A DNA stretch of 64,000 bases, from the NCBI GenBank assembly GCA_018265615.1, contig JABLYX010000003.1, forward strand, positions 62,001 through 126,000, in the 5' to 3' direction. A program made the position numbers and the translations under genes. This document shows positions 25,181 to 32,797 of the stretch, piece after piece. Each line of letters begins with the position of its first letter. Within the stretch, counting starts at the first letter, position 1. The notes beneath the pieces are model-generated. The model was not told the origin of the DNA, did not search any database, and saw nothing but the letters and a program-made list of their open reading frames with translations. The DNA comes from Lentisphaeria bacterium. GTDB lineage: Bacteria > Verrucomicrobiota > Lentisphaeria > Victivallales > Victivallaceae.

Positions 25181-25716
25181 CGGATCAGGCGCGTGAATTC
25201 GTTGCGGGTCGCAAGCTCGCGCCGGAACGAGCCGACCATCGAGCTTGTGGTCATGACCGAATGCTGCTTCTCGACGCCGCGCATCTGCATGCAGAGATGC
25301 TGCGCTTCGACGACCACGCCGACTCCCTCTGCGCCGAGAATGCGCATCAGCGCTTCGGATACCTGCTTCGTGAGCCGTTCCTGCACCTGAAGCCGCCGCG
25401 CGAACATATCCACGATGCGTGCGACTTTGCTTACGCCGATGATCTTTCCACGCGGAATATAACCGACATGGCATTTGCCGAAGAACGGCAGCATGTGGTG
25501 TTCGCAGAGGCTGAAGAATTCAATGTCGCGCACGATGACCATGTCGTCGGATTCGGCCTCGAAGAGCGCCCCGTTGACCACTTCCTCCAGCGTCTGCGTA
25601 TAGCCGCGCGTAAGATAGCGGAGGCTTTTCTCCACCCGTTTCGGCGTGTCGAGCAACCCCTCGCGCGACGGGTCCTCGCCCATCTCCACGAGGATATCAT
25701 GAATCTGCTGCTGCAT
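25177..25716 (-). CDS. folE: GTP cyclohydrolase I
   Basis: A 179-residue enzyme converting GTP to dihydroneopterin triphosphate, the first step of folate and pterin synthesis. The start at 25716 has an AGGAAAGGAAA ribosome region. The zinc and active-site motifs are FFSLCEHHMLPFFGKCHVGYIP and AQHLCMQMRG. EMGEDPSREGLLDTPKRVEKS is the usual N-terminal segment. It lies 19 bp after the SGNH hydrolase gene and overlaps dtd by ATGA. Confidence 0.96.
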   Translation of the reverse strand: MQQQIHDILVEMGEDPSREGLLDTPKRVEKSLRYLTRGYTQTLEEVVNGALFEAESDDMVIVRDIEFFSLCEHHMLPFFGKCHVGYIPRGKIIGVSKVARIVDMFARRLQVQERLTKQVSEALMRILGAEGVGVVVEAQHLCMQMRGVEKQHSVMTTSSMVGSFRRELATRNEFTRLIR

Positions 25717-25735
25717 TCGTTTCCTTTCCTTCTTC

Positions 25736-26365
25736 TTACAGCACTCCGGCGGCGGCTTTGAGCCACGCATCGGCCATCAACTGGTGGCCGCAGGCGGTCG
25801 GGTGTACGCCGTCGCCGAGAATTCTCGCCGGGTCCCCGGCTTTTTTCGCCGCGTCGGAGAGGAGGCGCTGGAACGGGACGAATACGGTTTTGTATTCGTC
25901 CGCGAGTGCCTTCACCACATTGCGGCGCCGGTTGATTTCGCTGACCCATGCCGGAGTGACCACGCCGGTTTCGAGCACGAACGGTTCGCACAGCACGAGA
26001 CGGCATTCCGGAAGCTTCTCAAGCGTCCAGAGGATCAGTTTCCGGTAGAAGTCCGCGTAGCGGGGTACTTCGACCCCGTTGTCGTACATGAATTCATGCC
26101 AGGTGTCGTTTACGCCGATCAGAATCGACAGCACATCCGGGCGCAGGTTCAGCGCATCGATTTTCCAACGCGCGTAGAGGTCCACGACCCGGTTGCCGCT
26201 GATGCCGCGGTTGATGACCGCCGGCTCGTCGCCGAGCCGATCCGCCTGCAATCGCGCCGAGATGAAAAACGGATAGCCCGTACCGAGGCTCACCTCCGGA
26301 TTCGCGCTGCCGGTGCGGCCGCAGTCCGTGATCGAATCCCCCTGGAACAGAATTGTCTTACCCAT
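25736..26365 (-). CDS. SGNH/GDSL hydrolase, cytoplasmic
   Basis: A 209-residue esterase-type hydrolase. Block I FQGDSITD supplies the nucleophile Ser, NRGISGNRV has the Gly, LIGVNDTWHEF the Asn, and GDGVHPTACGH the Asp/His pair, so all SGNH blocks are intact. No signal peptide is seen. It lies 22 bp after the rhamnose aldolase fusion gene, and folE follows. In this setting it could deacetylate imported sugars, but the substrate is not determinable. Confidence 0.85.
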   Translation of the reverse strand: MGKTILFQGDSITDCGRTGSANPEVSLGTGYPFFISARLQADRLGDEPAVINRGISGNRVVDLYARWKIDALNLRPDVLSILIGVNDTWHEFMYDNGVEVPRYADFYRKLILWTLEKLPECRLVLCEPFVLETGVVTPAWVSEINRRRNVVKALADEYKTVFVPFQRLLSDAAKKAGDPARILGDGVHPTACGHQLMADAWLKAAAGVL

Positions 26366-26387
26366 GATGATGCTGGAAATTCCTCTT

Positions 26388-28286
26388 TTAATTCAGCATG
26401 ACCTGGCCGCCCGTGACCGGGATCGCCTGGCCGGTTTCGTAGGATTGGCAGACCGCGTAGACGATCGCCTTCGCCACGTCCGACGGGAAGCAGCCGCGGT
26501 GCATCGGGATCTGCTTCTCGTAGTGAAGCTTCACGTCCGCGACTGTTTTCGCGCCTGGAACCTTCCCGCTGTTCAGATACTGCACGAAGAGCCCGCGCTC
26601 CGGATCCGACCAGAGCGGGCCGTCGAAGAAGTTGCCCGGGCAGACGCTGTTGACCTTGATCTTATCCGAAACGAGTTCCAGCGCGAAGCTCTGCGTGAGG
26701 CCGATCGTGCCGAATTTGCTGCCGGCGTACGCGCCGTTGCGGTTGCTGCCGACGAGGCCGCTTTTCGAATTGACCTGCACGATGTCGGTCCAGCCGCCGC
26801 TGCAGGCGTTCTGCCGCGCCATGACGCCGGAGACATGCTTCACGCAGAGGAAATAACCCGTGTAATTCACATTCGTGACGAAATCCCAGTCACGTTTTTC
26901 GAGGCTCTTCACGGAACCGGCCTTCAGCACGCCCGCGTTCGCGACGAAGAGGTCGATCCCGCCATAGTTGAACACCACAGAACGGACCATCTCCGCGACC
27001 GACGCTTCATCCGCGATGTTGACCGCAACCGCGGCCGCGCCGCCGGCCGCATTGAGCTTTTCAGCGGCGGCCTTTGCGCCTTCGGCGTTCATATCCGCGA
27101 TGACGACTGTGGCGCCTTCGGCGGCAAGCTCTTCCGCGATGCCGTAGCCGAAGCCCTGCGCCCCGCCGGTCACGACCGCGACCTTGCCGGAGAGCCGCAC
27201 GCTTGCGCCGCCCGCCACCTTCTGGCGGTATGACTCGGCTTCCCAGTTCTCGATGAAGCCGCGTCCCGCGTCGGAGAGGTTGCGCGGGCCGCCGAACGCT
27301 TCGGTCAACTGCTGCACGAGCGCTCCGTCGCGGGCGAGCAGTGCGACCGTTCCGGCGCCCCTGCCGTTTTTGCCGGCGCAGAAGACCGCCTTGCCCGGGA
27401 CTTCGACGACGAGCGGTTTGTAGCCGCGCTCATCCTCAAACGCCCGGATTTCCGCTTCGGTCGGGTTCTCGGAGATCAGCGAATATGATTTCGCGTAGAC
27501 GATGTGATCGGGCGTGAATGCGCCACGCGCCGTGCGGAACGGCGGAAGCACCTTCACGGTTTTCGGCGCGTTTCCGTCGCCGAGCCAGCCGCGCAGCTTC
27601 GGCGCGAGCTCGAAGGCGAGCGCTTCATCGAGCTCCTCGACTCCGGCCGGCCGGGTCGGAATTCCGGCCCCGGCATATGCATCGCGCAGCGTGGACATGA
27701 TCCGGCCGTATGCGTCGTCGATCTCCTTCGAGGTGTTGCCGCCGACGAAGACGCCGTGGTTCTGCAGGAAGATCATGGAAACCGGGCGGCCGTGCTCGGA
27801 TTCATAACGCACACTCGCGTCGTAGACGGTCTTCGCCAGGATGAAGCCCGGATCGGTCTCCGGGATCCAGAGCGCGTCCGGGAACAGCTTTGCGCACTCG
27901 CTCTCGCCGTTCTTCGCACAGGTGAGCCCGTTGACCATCGCGGGATGCAGATGGACGATGTAGGTGAACGGCATAAGCTCGTGCAGCGGCGCCTCCACCG
28001 ATGGGCGGCGGGAGGACGCGCCCGCGACGGCGAACGCCATGAGCTTGGTCACCATCGCTTCGCGTTCGGCGGTGTCGGCATAGCCGGAGAGCGAGAAGAC
28101 CCGGCGGATCACCTCGCGTTCCATCTTCACGAAATCAGACTCCCTGATGTCGGCCAGCGCGACTCCGCTCGGCTTGACATAGAGGTATTTCTCGTCCTTG
28201 TAAGAGGTGTTGCCGCCGCCGGCCAGGACAAAGGACGGGTCGGCGCCGTAACGATTGGACAAATCGCGGATCGTCGAAAGTGACAT
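26388..28286 (-). CDS. Bifunctional rhamnulose-1-phosphate aldolase / short-chain lactaldehyde dehydrogenase
   Basis: A 632-residue fusion. Residues 1-380 are a class II aldolase with HLHPAMVNGLTC (zinc His pair) and FLQNHGVFVGG. Residues 395-632 are a classical SDR with the cofactor motif VTGGAQGFGYGI, NAGV, and a catalytic Ser...YAGSKFG set. This domain pairing is known from the RhaE-type rhamnose enzymes that split rhamnulose-1-phosphate and oxidise lactaldehyde. rhaA lies directly upstream, which supports rhamnose catabolism. A GGGAAA ribosome site precedes ATG 28286. A rhamnulokinase gene is not in the window. Confidence 0.9.
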   Translation of the reverse strand: MSLSTIRDLSNRYGADPSFVLAGGGNTSYKDEKYLYVKPSGVALADIRESDFVKMEREVIRRVFSLSGYADTAEREAMVTKLMAFAVAGASSRRPSVEAPLHELMPFTYIVHLHPAMVNGLTCAKNGESECAKLFPDALWIPETDPGFILAKTVYDASVRYESEHGRPVSMIFLQNHGVFVGGNTSKEIDDAYGRIMSTLRDAYAGAGIPTRPAGVEELDEALAFELAPKLRGWLGDGNAPKTVKVLPPFRTARGAFTPDHIVYAKSYSLISENPTEAEIRAFEDERGYKPLVVEVPGKAVFCAGKNGRGAGTVALLARDGALVQQLTEAFGGPRNLSDAGRGFIENWEAESYRQKVAGGASVRLSGKVAVVTGGAQGFGYGIAEELAAEGATVVIADMNAEGAKAAAEKLNAAGGAAAVAVNIADEASVAEMVRSVVFNYGGIDLFVANAGVLKAGSVKSLEKRDWDFVTNVNYTGYFLCVKHVSGVMARQNACSGGWTDIVQVNSKSGLVGSNRNGAYAGSKFGTIGLTQSFALELVSDKIKVNSVCPGNFFDGPLWSDPERGLFVQYLNSGKVPGAKTVADVKLHYEKQIPMHRGCFPSDVAKAIVYAVCQSYETGQAIPVTGGQVMLN

Positions 28287-28334
28287 GACAGTATTTCCCT
28301 TTTTCTTCCCTGATGCTTCCGGTTCAAATGAACG

Positions 28335-28362
28335 GCGGCTCCCGAAGTTTTCCGGGAGCCGC
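28335..28362 (-). other. Hairpin between rhaA and the aldolase fusion gene
   Basis: GCGGCTCCCG (28335-28344) pairs perfectly with CGGGAGCCGC (28353-28362) around an 8-nt loop. There is no T tract. It may protect mRNA ends or attenuate expression within the rhamnose operon. Confidence 0.4.
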
Positions 28363-28380
28363 GCGGGCCCGAACGGGCGG

Positions 28381-29625
28381 TTATCCGCGTTTCGAGAGGA
28401 CGTCCTTCTCGTAAGCCTTCGCCTCGTCGATCCAGTTCAGTCCGGGCACGTTGTGCCGGGCGCAGTACTCCTCCCACACCGCGCTGAACGGGAGGGTCTT
28501 GGACTCCTCCATCCATGCGAGGCGGCTGCCCTTGTCGCCGGATTTCTCGGCCTTCTTCAGCGTGGCGGCCGGTTCGGTCAGCGCCATCAGCAGCGCCTTG
28601 TACATATTGCGCGCGCCGATCGTCCACGCCATGACGCGGTTGATCGAGGCGTCGAAGTAGTCCAGCCCGATGTGGACGCGCTTGTCGTAGTTGTGGCGGA
28701 TGACCTCTTCCGCAATCGCGCGGAGCTCCTCGGTCATCGTGACGACGTGGTCGCTGTCCCAGCGGACGCCGCGGCTCACGTGCAGCAGGACCTCGTCGAC
28801 ATAGAGCAGCGCGCTCGTGAGCTTGTCGGAGATGACTTCGGTCGGGTGGAAGTGGCCCGCGTCGAGGCAGAGCAGTTTGCCGTTCTTCATCGCGTAGCCC
28901 ATGTAGAACTCGTGTGAACCGACCGTGTAGCTTTCGGCGCCGATGCCGAAGAGCTTGCATTCGACCGCGTCGCGGTTGTAACGCGGATTGCATTCGACGG
29001 CGAAGATCCTGTCGAGCGAGTCGGCCAGCCGTTCACGCGGGGCAAGGCGGTCGAACGGGGTGTCCTTGGAACCGTCCGGAACCCAGAAGTTCGTGATGCA
29101 GGTGTTGCGCAGCTTTTTGCCGAAGCTCTCCGCAATCGCGCGGCAGGCGATGCCGTGTTCGACCCAGAATTTCCGCACGCCCGCGTCGGGGCTGGAGAGC
29201 GTCAGGCCGTCCTTCATCATCGGGTGCGAGAAGTACGACGGGTTGAAGTCGAGCCCGAGCCCGTTCTCCTTCGCCCAGTCGGCCCAGCGTGCGAAATGCT
29301 TCGGCTCGAGTTCATTGCGCTTGACGGCTTTGCCGTCGGTCTCCGCGTAGAGCGCATGCAGATTCAGCCGCTTTTTGCCGGGGAGGAACGAGAGGGTCTT
29401 TTCGATATCGGCGCGCAGTTCGTCGGCGTTGCGGGCGCGGCCCGGGTAGTTGCCGGTCACGGCGATTCCGCCGTCGAGCGCTCCGTTGTTCTCGAAGCCG
29501 GCGACGTCGTCTCCCTGCCAGCAGTGAAGGCTGACCGGAATCTGGTCGAGCCGCGCGAACGCCGCTTCGACATCCACTCCGAGATCCGCGTAGACTTTTT
29601 TCGCCGCATCAAACATGGAAGCCAT
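28381..29625 (-). CDS. rhaA: L-rhamnose isomerase
   Basis: A 414-residue isomerase converting L-rhamnose to L-rhamnulose. The sequence VSLHCWQGDDVAGFE, the GIACRAIAESFGKKL...NFWVPDGSKDTP region, the metal-site stretch CLDAGHFHPTE and HVSRGVRWDSDHVV are hallmarks of RhaA. Two start codons are possible. The ATG at 29625 lies 7 nt after AGGAG, whereas the one at 29631 is only 1 nt away, so 29625 is preferred. It is the first gene of the operon leading to the aldolase fusion, SGNH hydrolase and perhaps folE-dtd-dxr. Confidence 0.96.
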   Translation of the reverse strand: MASMFDAAKKVYADLGVDVEAAFARLDQIPVSLHCWQGDDVAGFENNGALDGGIAVTGNYPGRARNADELRADIEKTLSFLPGKKRLNLHALYAETDGKAVKRNELEPKHFARWADWAKENGLGLDFNPSYFSHPMMKDGLTLSSPDAGVRKFWVEHGIACRAIAESFGKKLRNTCITNFWVPDGSKDTPFDRLAPRERLADSLDRIFAVECNPRYNRDAVECKLFGIGAESYTVGSHEFYMGYAMKNGKLLCLDAGHFHPTEVISDKLTSALLYVDEVLLHVSRGVRWDSDHVVTMTEELRAIAEEVIRHNYDKRVHIGLDYFDASINRVMAWTIGARNMYKALLMALTEPAATLKKAEKSGDKGSRLAWMEESKTLPFSAVWEEYCARHNVPGLNWIDEAKAYEKDVLSKRG

Positions 29626-29678
29626 ACTCATTCTCCTTGTTGCATTTCTGTCTGTCTTTACGGTTGCTTCATTCAGGT

Positions 29679-29706
29679 AATATAACACGCTGCCCGGAGA
29701 GTGCAA
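29679..29706 (-). promoter_or_regulatory. Promoter of rhamnose operon
   Basis: Minus strand: -35 TTGCAC (29706-29701), 16 bp spacer, -10 TATATT (29684-29679). The leader to rhaA is about 45 nt. Confidence 0.55.
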
Positions 29707-29726
29707 GCCCGGACATTCTGTTTTTT

Positions 29727-30626
29727 TTACGCTCCCGGCCCGGCGAAAAAGCCGAGATACCAGCGCAGGAGCTTTTCGCCCGCGAACATCCATATGAGGC
29801 TGCCGAGCGCGAGGAACGGGCCGAGCGGGACCGCCGTCCGGGCCAGGCTCTTTCCGTTGCGGAACGCGCAGCCGATGCCGTAAAGCGAACCGAAGAGGCT
29901 GCCGGCCAGCACCGAGAAGCAGGCGCCCGGCAGCCCGAGCAGAACTCCGGCCGCCGCAGCGTATTTCACGTCGCCCCAGCCGAGCACTTCGCGTTTCGCG
30001 ACGGCCCTTCCGACGATCGCGAAGAGCGCGAGCAATCCCCCGGCGGCCGCTCCGGAGCCGAGCGCGAACCCGGCGGAGGCGAAATGGTTCTGCACACCCC
30101 AGATCGACGGGAAAGCCGCCGAGACGGCAAGGCCGAAGAGCATTGCCGGATAGGTCGTCGCATCCGGAATCAGCCGGTGCTCGAAGTCGATCCAGATCGT
30201 CGTGACGCAGAGCATCGTCATCGCGAAATAAGGCAGCAGCGTCAGGGGCGGCTGCTGTGCGGAGCCGACCTTGAAGAGCAGCAGCGCGAAAAGGAGCCCC
30301 GTCAGCGCTTCGACGATCACGTAGCGCGGTGAGATCGGCGCCTTGCAGCAGCGGCAGCGGCCGCGCAGCGAGAGGTAGCTCACAATCGGGATATTGTCGA
30401 ACCAGCGGATCTGCGTGCCGCATTTCGTGCAGTGCGACGGCGCGGTCACAATCGACTGCCCGAGCGGCATGCGCCAGATGCAGACGTTGAGGAAACTGCC
30501 GAGACAGCTTCCGAGGAGGAAGCTCGACACGATGAAGAACCAGAGCACGCAGTCGTCGCCGAAGCCGGCGCGGCTCCACCAGTAGTAGCCCGACTGGTCG
30601 GTCAGGCGCAAGAGTCCGGTCAGCAT
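29727..30626 (-). CDS. Type IV prepilin peptidase (A24 family)
   Basis: A 299-residue polytopic inner-membrane aspartic protease and methylase that processes class III signal peptides. It has a GSFLNVCIWRMP segment and a four-Cys zinc site (CTKCG ... CRCCK). The first aspartate motif is in TTIWIDFEHRLIPD and the second in GWGDVKYAAAAG, the two Asp residues of the A24 family. Several membrane helices follow. It overlaps aroE by 7 bp. It is the only such peptidase in the window and could serve all four pseudopilins seen here. Confidence 0.92.
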   Translation of the reverse strand: MLTGLLRLTDQSGYYWWSRAGFGDDCVLWFFIVSSFLLGSCLGSFLNVCIWRMPLGQSIVTAPSHCTKCGTQIRWFDNIPIVSYLSLRGRCRCCKAPISPRYVIVEALTGLLFALLLFKVGSAQQPPLTLLPYFAMTMLCVTTIWIDFEHRLIPDATTYPAMLFGLAVSAAFPSIWGVQNHFASAGFALGSGAAAGGLLALFAIVGRAVAKREVLGWGDVKYAAAAGVLLGLPGACFSVLAGSLFGSLYGIGCAFRNGKSLARTAVPLGPFLALGSLIWMFAGEKLLRWYLGFFAGPGA

Positions 30627-31465
30627 GGCTGTTCTCCCTCCATTCCGGCGCGCATCGCCTCGATCGGCGCGGCGAGCCCGGTCCAGATTTCAAATGATTT
30701 CGCCCCCTGGTAGAGCAGCATGGCGCTGCCTCCCGCGGCCGGGAGCCCGGCGGCTTTCGCGCGTTCCAGAAGCGGCGTGTCGAGATAGATCGTGTCGAAG
30801 ACCGCGAGCTTCAGCTCGGGGTGCAGCAGCCCGAGGTCGAACGGGGCCGGATCGCCGGCGCGCAGCCCGAGGCTTGTCGCCTGGATGAGGTAGTCTGTCC
30901 GCCCGAACCAGCGCGCGAGTCTGGCGTTGTCGGAGGGGACGGCGGTTTCGACGGTCAGCGCGGGGAACGCTTTCTGCAGCGCGGATGCAAGCTCCCCGGC
31001 CTTTTCGATCGTCCGGTTCGCGATGCGGATCGCTTTGGCCCCGCGCCGGGCGAGGTGAAAGCTCGTTGCATGCGCCGCGCCGCCGCAGCCGATAAAGCAG
31101 ATTTCCGCCCCTTCGACGCTTCCCCCGAAATTCTCCGAAAGGGCCATTTCGAGACCGTGGCCGTCGGTGCTGGTTCCGGAGAGGCGGCCCCTTTCGCCGA
31201 CCGTGACCGTGTTCACGCTCGAAGCCGCGAGCGCATCCGGGTCAACTTCGTCGAGATACGGGATGATCGCCGATTTGTGCGGCACCGTGCAGTTGAACCC
31301 CGCGAGTTCGCGCTTCGCGAACGCGACGAATTCGCCGAGCTCATCGGGGCGCACATGATATTTGCCGTACGGGGAGCCGAGATGATGGAACTCAAATGCG
31401 GCGTTCTGCATTCCGGGGGAACGGCTGTGTCCGACCGGATCGCCGATGACTGCGTAGTTTCTCAT
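30620..31465 (-). CDS. aroE: Shikimate dehydrogenase
   Basis: A 281-residue NADPH-dependent enzyme that reduces 3-dehydroshikimate. The start at 31465 gives MRNYAVIGDPVGHSRSPGMQN, the substrate-binding SRSP motif in its normal place. FNCTVPHKSAIIPYLDEVD carries the catalytic Lys, and IGCGGAAHATSFHLARRGAKAIRIANRT is the Rossmann motif. No good Shine-Dalgarno sequence is visible before the start. It overlaps the prepilin peptidase gene downstream. Confidence 0.94.
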   Translation of the reverse strand: MRNYAVIGDPVGHSRSPGMQNAAFEFHHLGSPYGKYHVRPDELGEFVAFAKRELAGFNCTVPHKSAIIPYLDEVDPDALAASSVNTVTVGERGRLSGTSTDGHGLEMALSENFGGSVEGAEICFIGCGGAAHATSFHLARRGAKAIRIANRTIEKAGELASALQKAFPALTVETAVPSDNARLARWFGRTDYLIQATSLGLRAGDPAPFDLGLLHPELKLAVFDTIYLDTPLLERAKAAGLPAAGGSAMLLYQGAKSFEIWTGLAAPIEAMRAGMEGEQPC

Positions 31466-31509
31466 GAAAAATTTACCGACCAAGCTGGAATTTTATTCGA
31501 TCAGGCGTT

Positions 31510-31538
31510 AATATACATGATGTCGGTGGTTATGGCAA
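31510..31538 (-). promoter_or_regulatory. Promoter of aroE-prepilin peptidase operon
   Basis: Minus strand: -35 TTGCCA (31538-31533), 17 bp spacer, -10 TATATT (31515-31510), about 40 nt before aroE. Confidence 0.6.
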
Positions 31539-31586
31539 CAGTTGGAAATGAAAAATTTCGGACTTAAACTGAAGAGAGCGGTTGAA

Positions 31587-32165
31587 ATGAAGAGAAGTTG
31601 GATGGGCATATGGGTTTTCGGCCTTTTCATCCTGCTGGCGACGGCGGGATGCGAAGCGGTGAAGGAGGCATGGAGCGAATCGGTTTCTCCCCAAACCGAA
31701 GAAACCACAGTCACGGACGAGGCGGATGTCAAAAAGAAGTATGTGATCCAGCTGAATGCGATCGTGAAGTATCCCCGCGCGACGCCGAATGAGCAGGATA
31801 TCCCGACCCTGGACGGCAAGACCATCTGGATCAACAGGAACCTGCTGTTCAGCAGCAAGAACATCAAGGACGCGAAGGCGATTGCGCGTCCCGGCAACCC
31901 CGACCTTTACGATCTTCAGCTGAAGGTCGACCGGTTCGGGCGGCTGCAGTGGCAGCTGCTTTCGGGGAACCACGGCAGCGAGCCGGTCGCCCTGATTGTC
32001 GATGACATCTATTTCGCGAGCTTCTATCCGGAGTCGCCCGAAAACGACACCACTTACTGGATTACGCTGCGGGTCGGGCTCGACCCCGTGACCGCGCGCG
32101 GCATCGCCCGGAACGCGAAGAAGAATTACGAGAGCCTGAACCCGGGATCATCGAGCTGGTTCTGA
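31587..32165 (+). CDS. Lipoprotein, tandem paralogue 1
   Basis: A 192-residue lipoprotein. The signal peptide MKRSWMGIWVFGLFILLATAGC ends in a lipobox. The start at 31587 is chosen so that the lipobox falls at residue 22. The mature part has PTLDGKT(I/V)WIN, LFSSKNIKDAKA and VDRFGRLQWQLLSGNH, shared with the next gene. PVALIVDDIYFASFYPE weakly recalls the SecD P1 head (IVLDGxVxSAP), an inferred likeness only. It begins a plus-strand run with its paralogue, ppx, ppk, a GNAT and a hemolysin III protein. Function unknown. Confidence 0.78.
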   Translation: MKRSWMGIWVFGLFILLATAGCEAVKEAWSESVSPQTEETTVTDEADVKKKYVIQLNAIVKYPRATPNEQDIPTLDGKTIWINRNLLFSSKNIKDAKAIARPGNPDLYDLQLKVDRFGRLQWQLLSGNHGSEPVALIVDDIYFASFYPESPENDTTYWITLRVGLDPVTARGIARNAKKNYESLNPGSSSWF

Positions 32166-32203
32166 TGCGGGTCCGGCCAGGAATAAGAGAGAGCGGTTTG
32201 ACA

Positions 32204-32782
32204 ATGAAGAAAAACTGGATGACGGTGTGCGCCTGCGGGCTGCTGGTTCTGACGGCGGCGACGGGCTGCGAAGCGATCAAAGAGGCATGGGATGAGGCGA
32301 TGGACCCGGATGCGGAGGTCACCGACAACCCGAACAGCACGGAATACAGACGGAAATATGTGGTTCATGTGAATTCAATCGTGAGGCATCCCTCCCGTGC
32401 CGGAGAACTCGAAAAGGAAATCCCGACGCTGGACGGCAAGACGGTCTGGATCAATACGAACCAACTGTTCAGCAGCAAGAACATAAAAGATGCGAAGGCC
32501 GTTGCGCGCCCCGGCAACCCCGACCTTTTTGACCTGCAGTTCCAGGTTGACCGGTTCGGGCGGCTGCAGTGGCAGCTGCTCTCGGGCAACCATGCCGCCG
32601 ACCCGGTCGCGCTGGTGGTTGACGGCGTCTTTTTTGCGAGCTTCTACCCGGAGCCGGTGGAGGGTGACTCCAACTGGGTCACGCTGCGGGTCGGCGTGAA
32701 CGGCACGACCGCGCGCGGCGTCGCCCGGAACGCGAAGAAAAACTATATCAACCTGAACCCTGATGTGACGCACTGGTTCTGA
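32204..32782 (+). CDS. Lipoprotein, tandem paralogue 2
   Basis: A 192-residue lipoprotein of the same length as the upstream gene and strongly similar from about residue 60 onward. The start at 32204 gives MKKNWMTVCACGLLVLTAATGC with its lipobox. The leader GAGAGCGGTT just before the ATG is also shared with paralogue 1, so the duplication includes the translation start region. ppx starts 15 bp later. Function is unknown, although the position suggests a link with polyphosphate or phosphate stress. Confidence 0.78.
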   Translation: MKKNWMTVCACGLLVLTAATGCEAIKEAWDEAMDPDAEVTDNPNSTEYRRKYVVHVNSIVRHPSRAGELEKEIPTLDGKTVWINTNQLFSSKNIKDAKAVARPGNPDLFDLQFQVDRFGRLQWQLLSGNHAADPVALVVDGVFFASFYPEPVEGDSNWVTLRVGVNGTTARGVARNAKKNYINLNPDVTHWF

Positions 32783-32797
32783 CGCGGAGCTTCGGAG

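Noticed and set aside
29626..30693. Extension of the rhaA frame upstream through the prepilin peptidase gene
   Set aside because: The frame is open only by GC-rich chance. The rhaA promoter and AGGAG lie at 29625-29706, and the upstream peptide is not protein-like, so a fused 770-residue protein is rejected.
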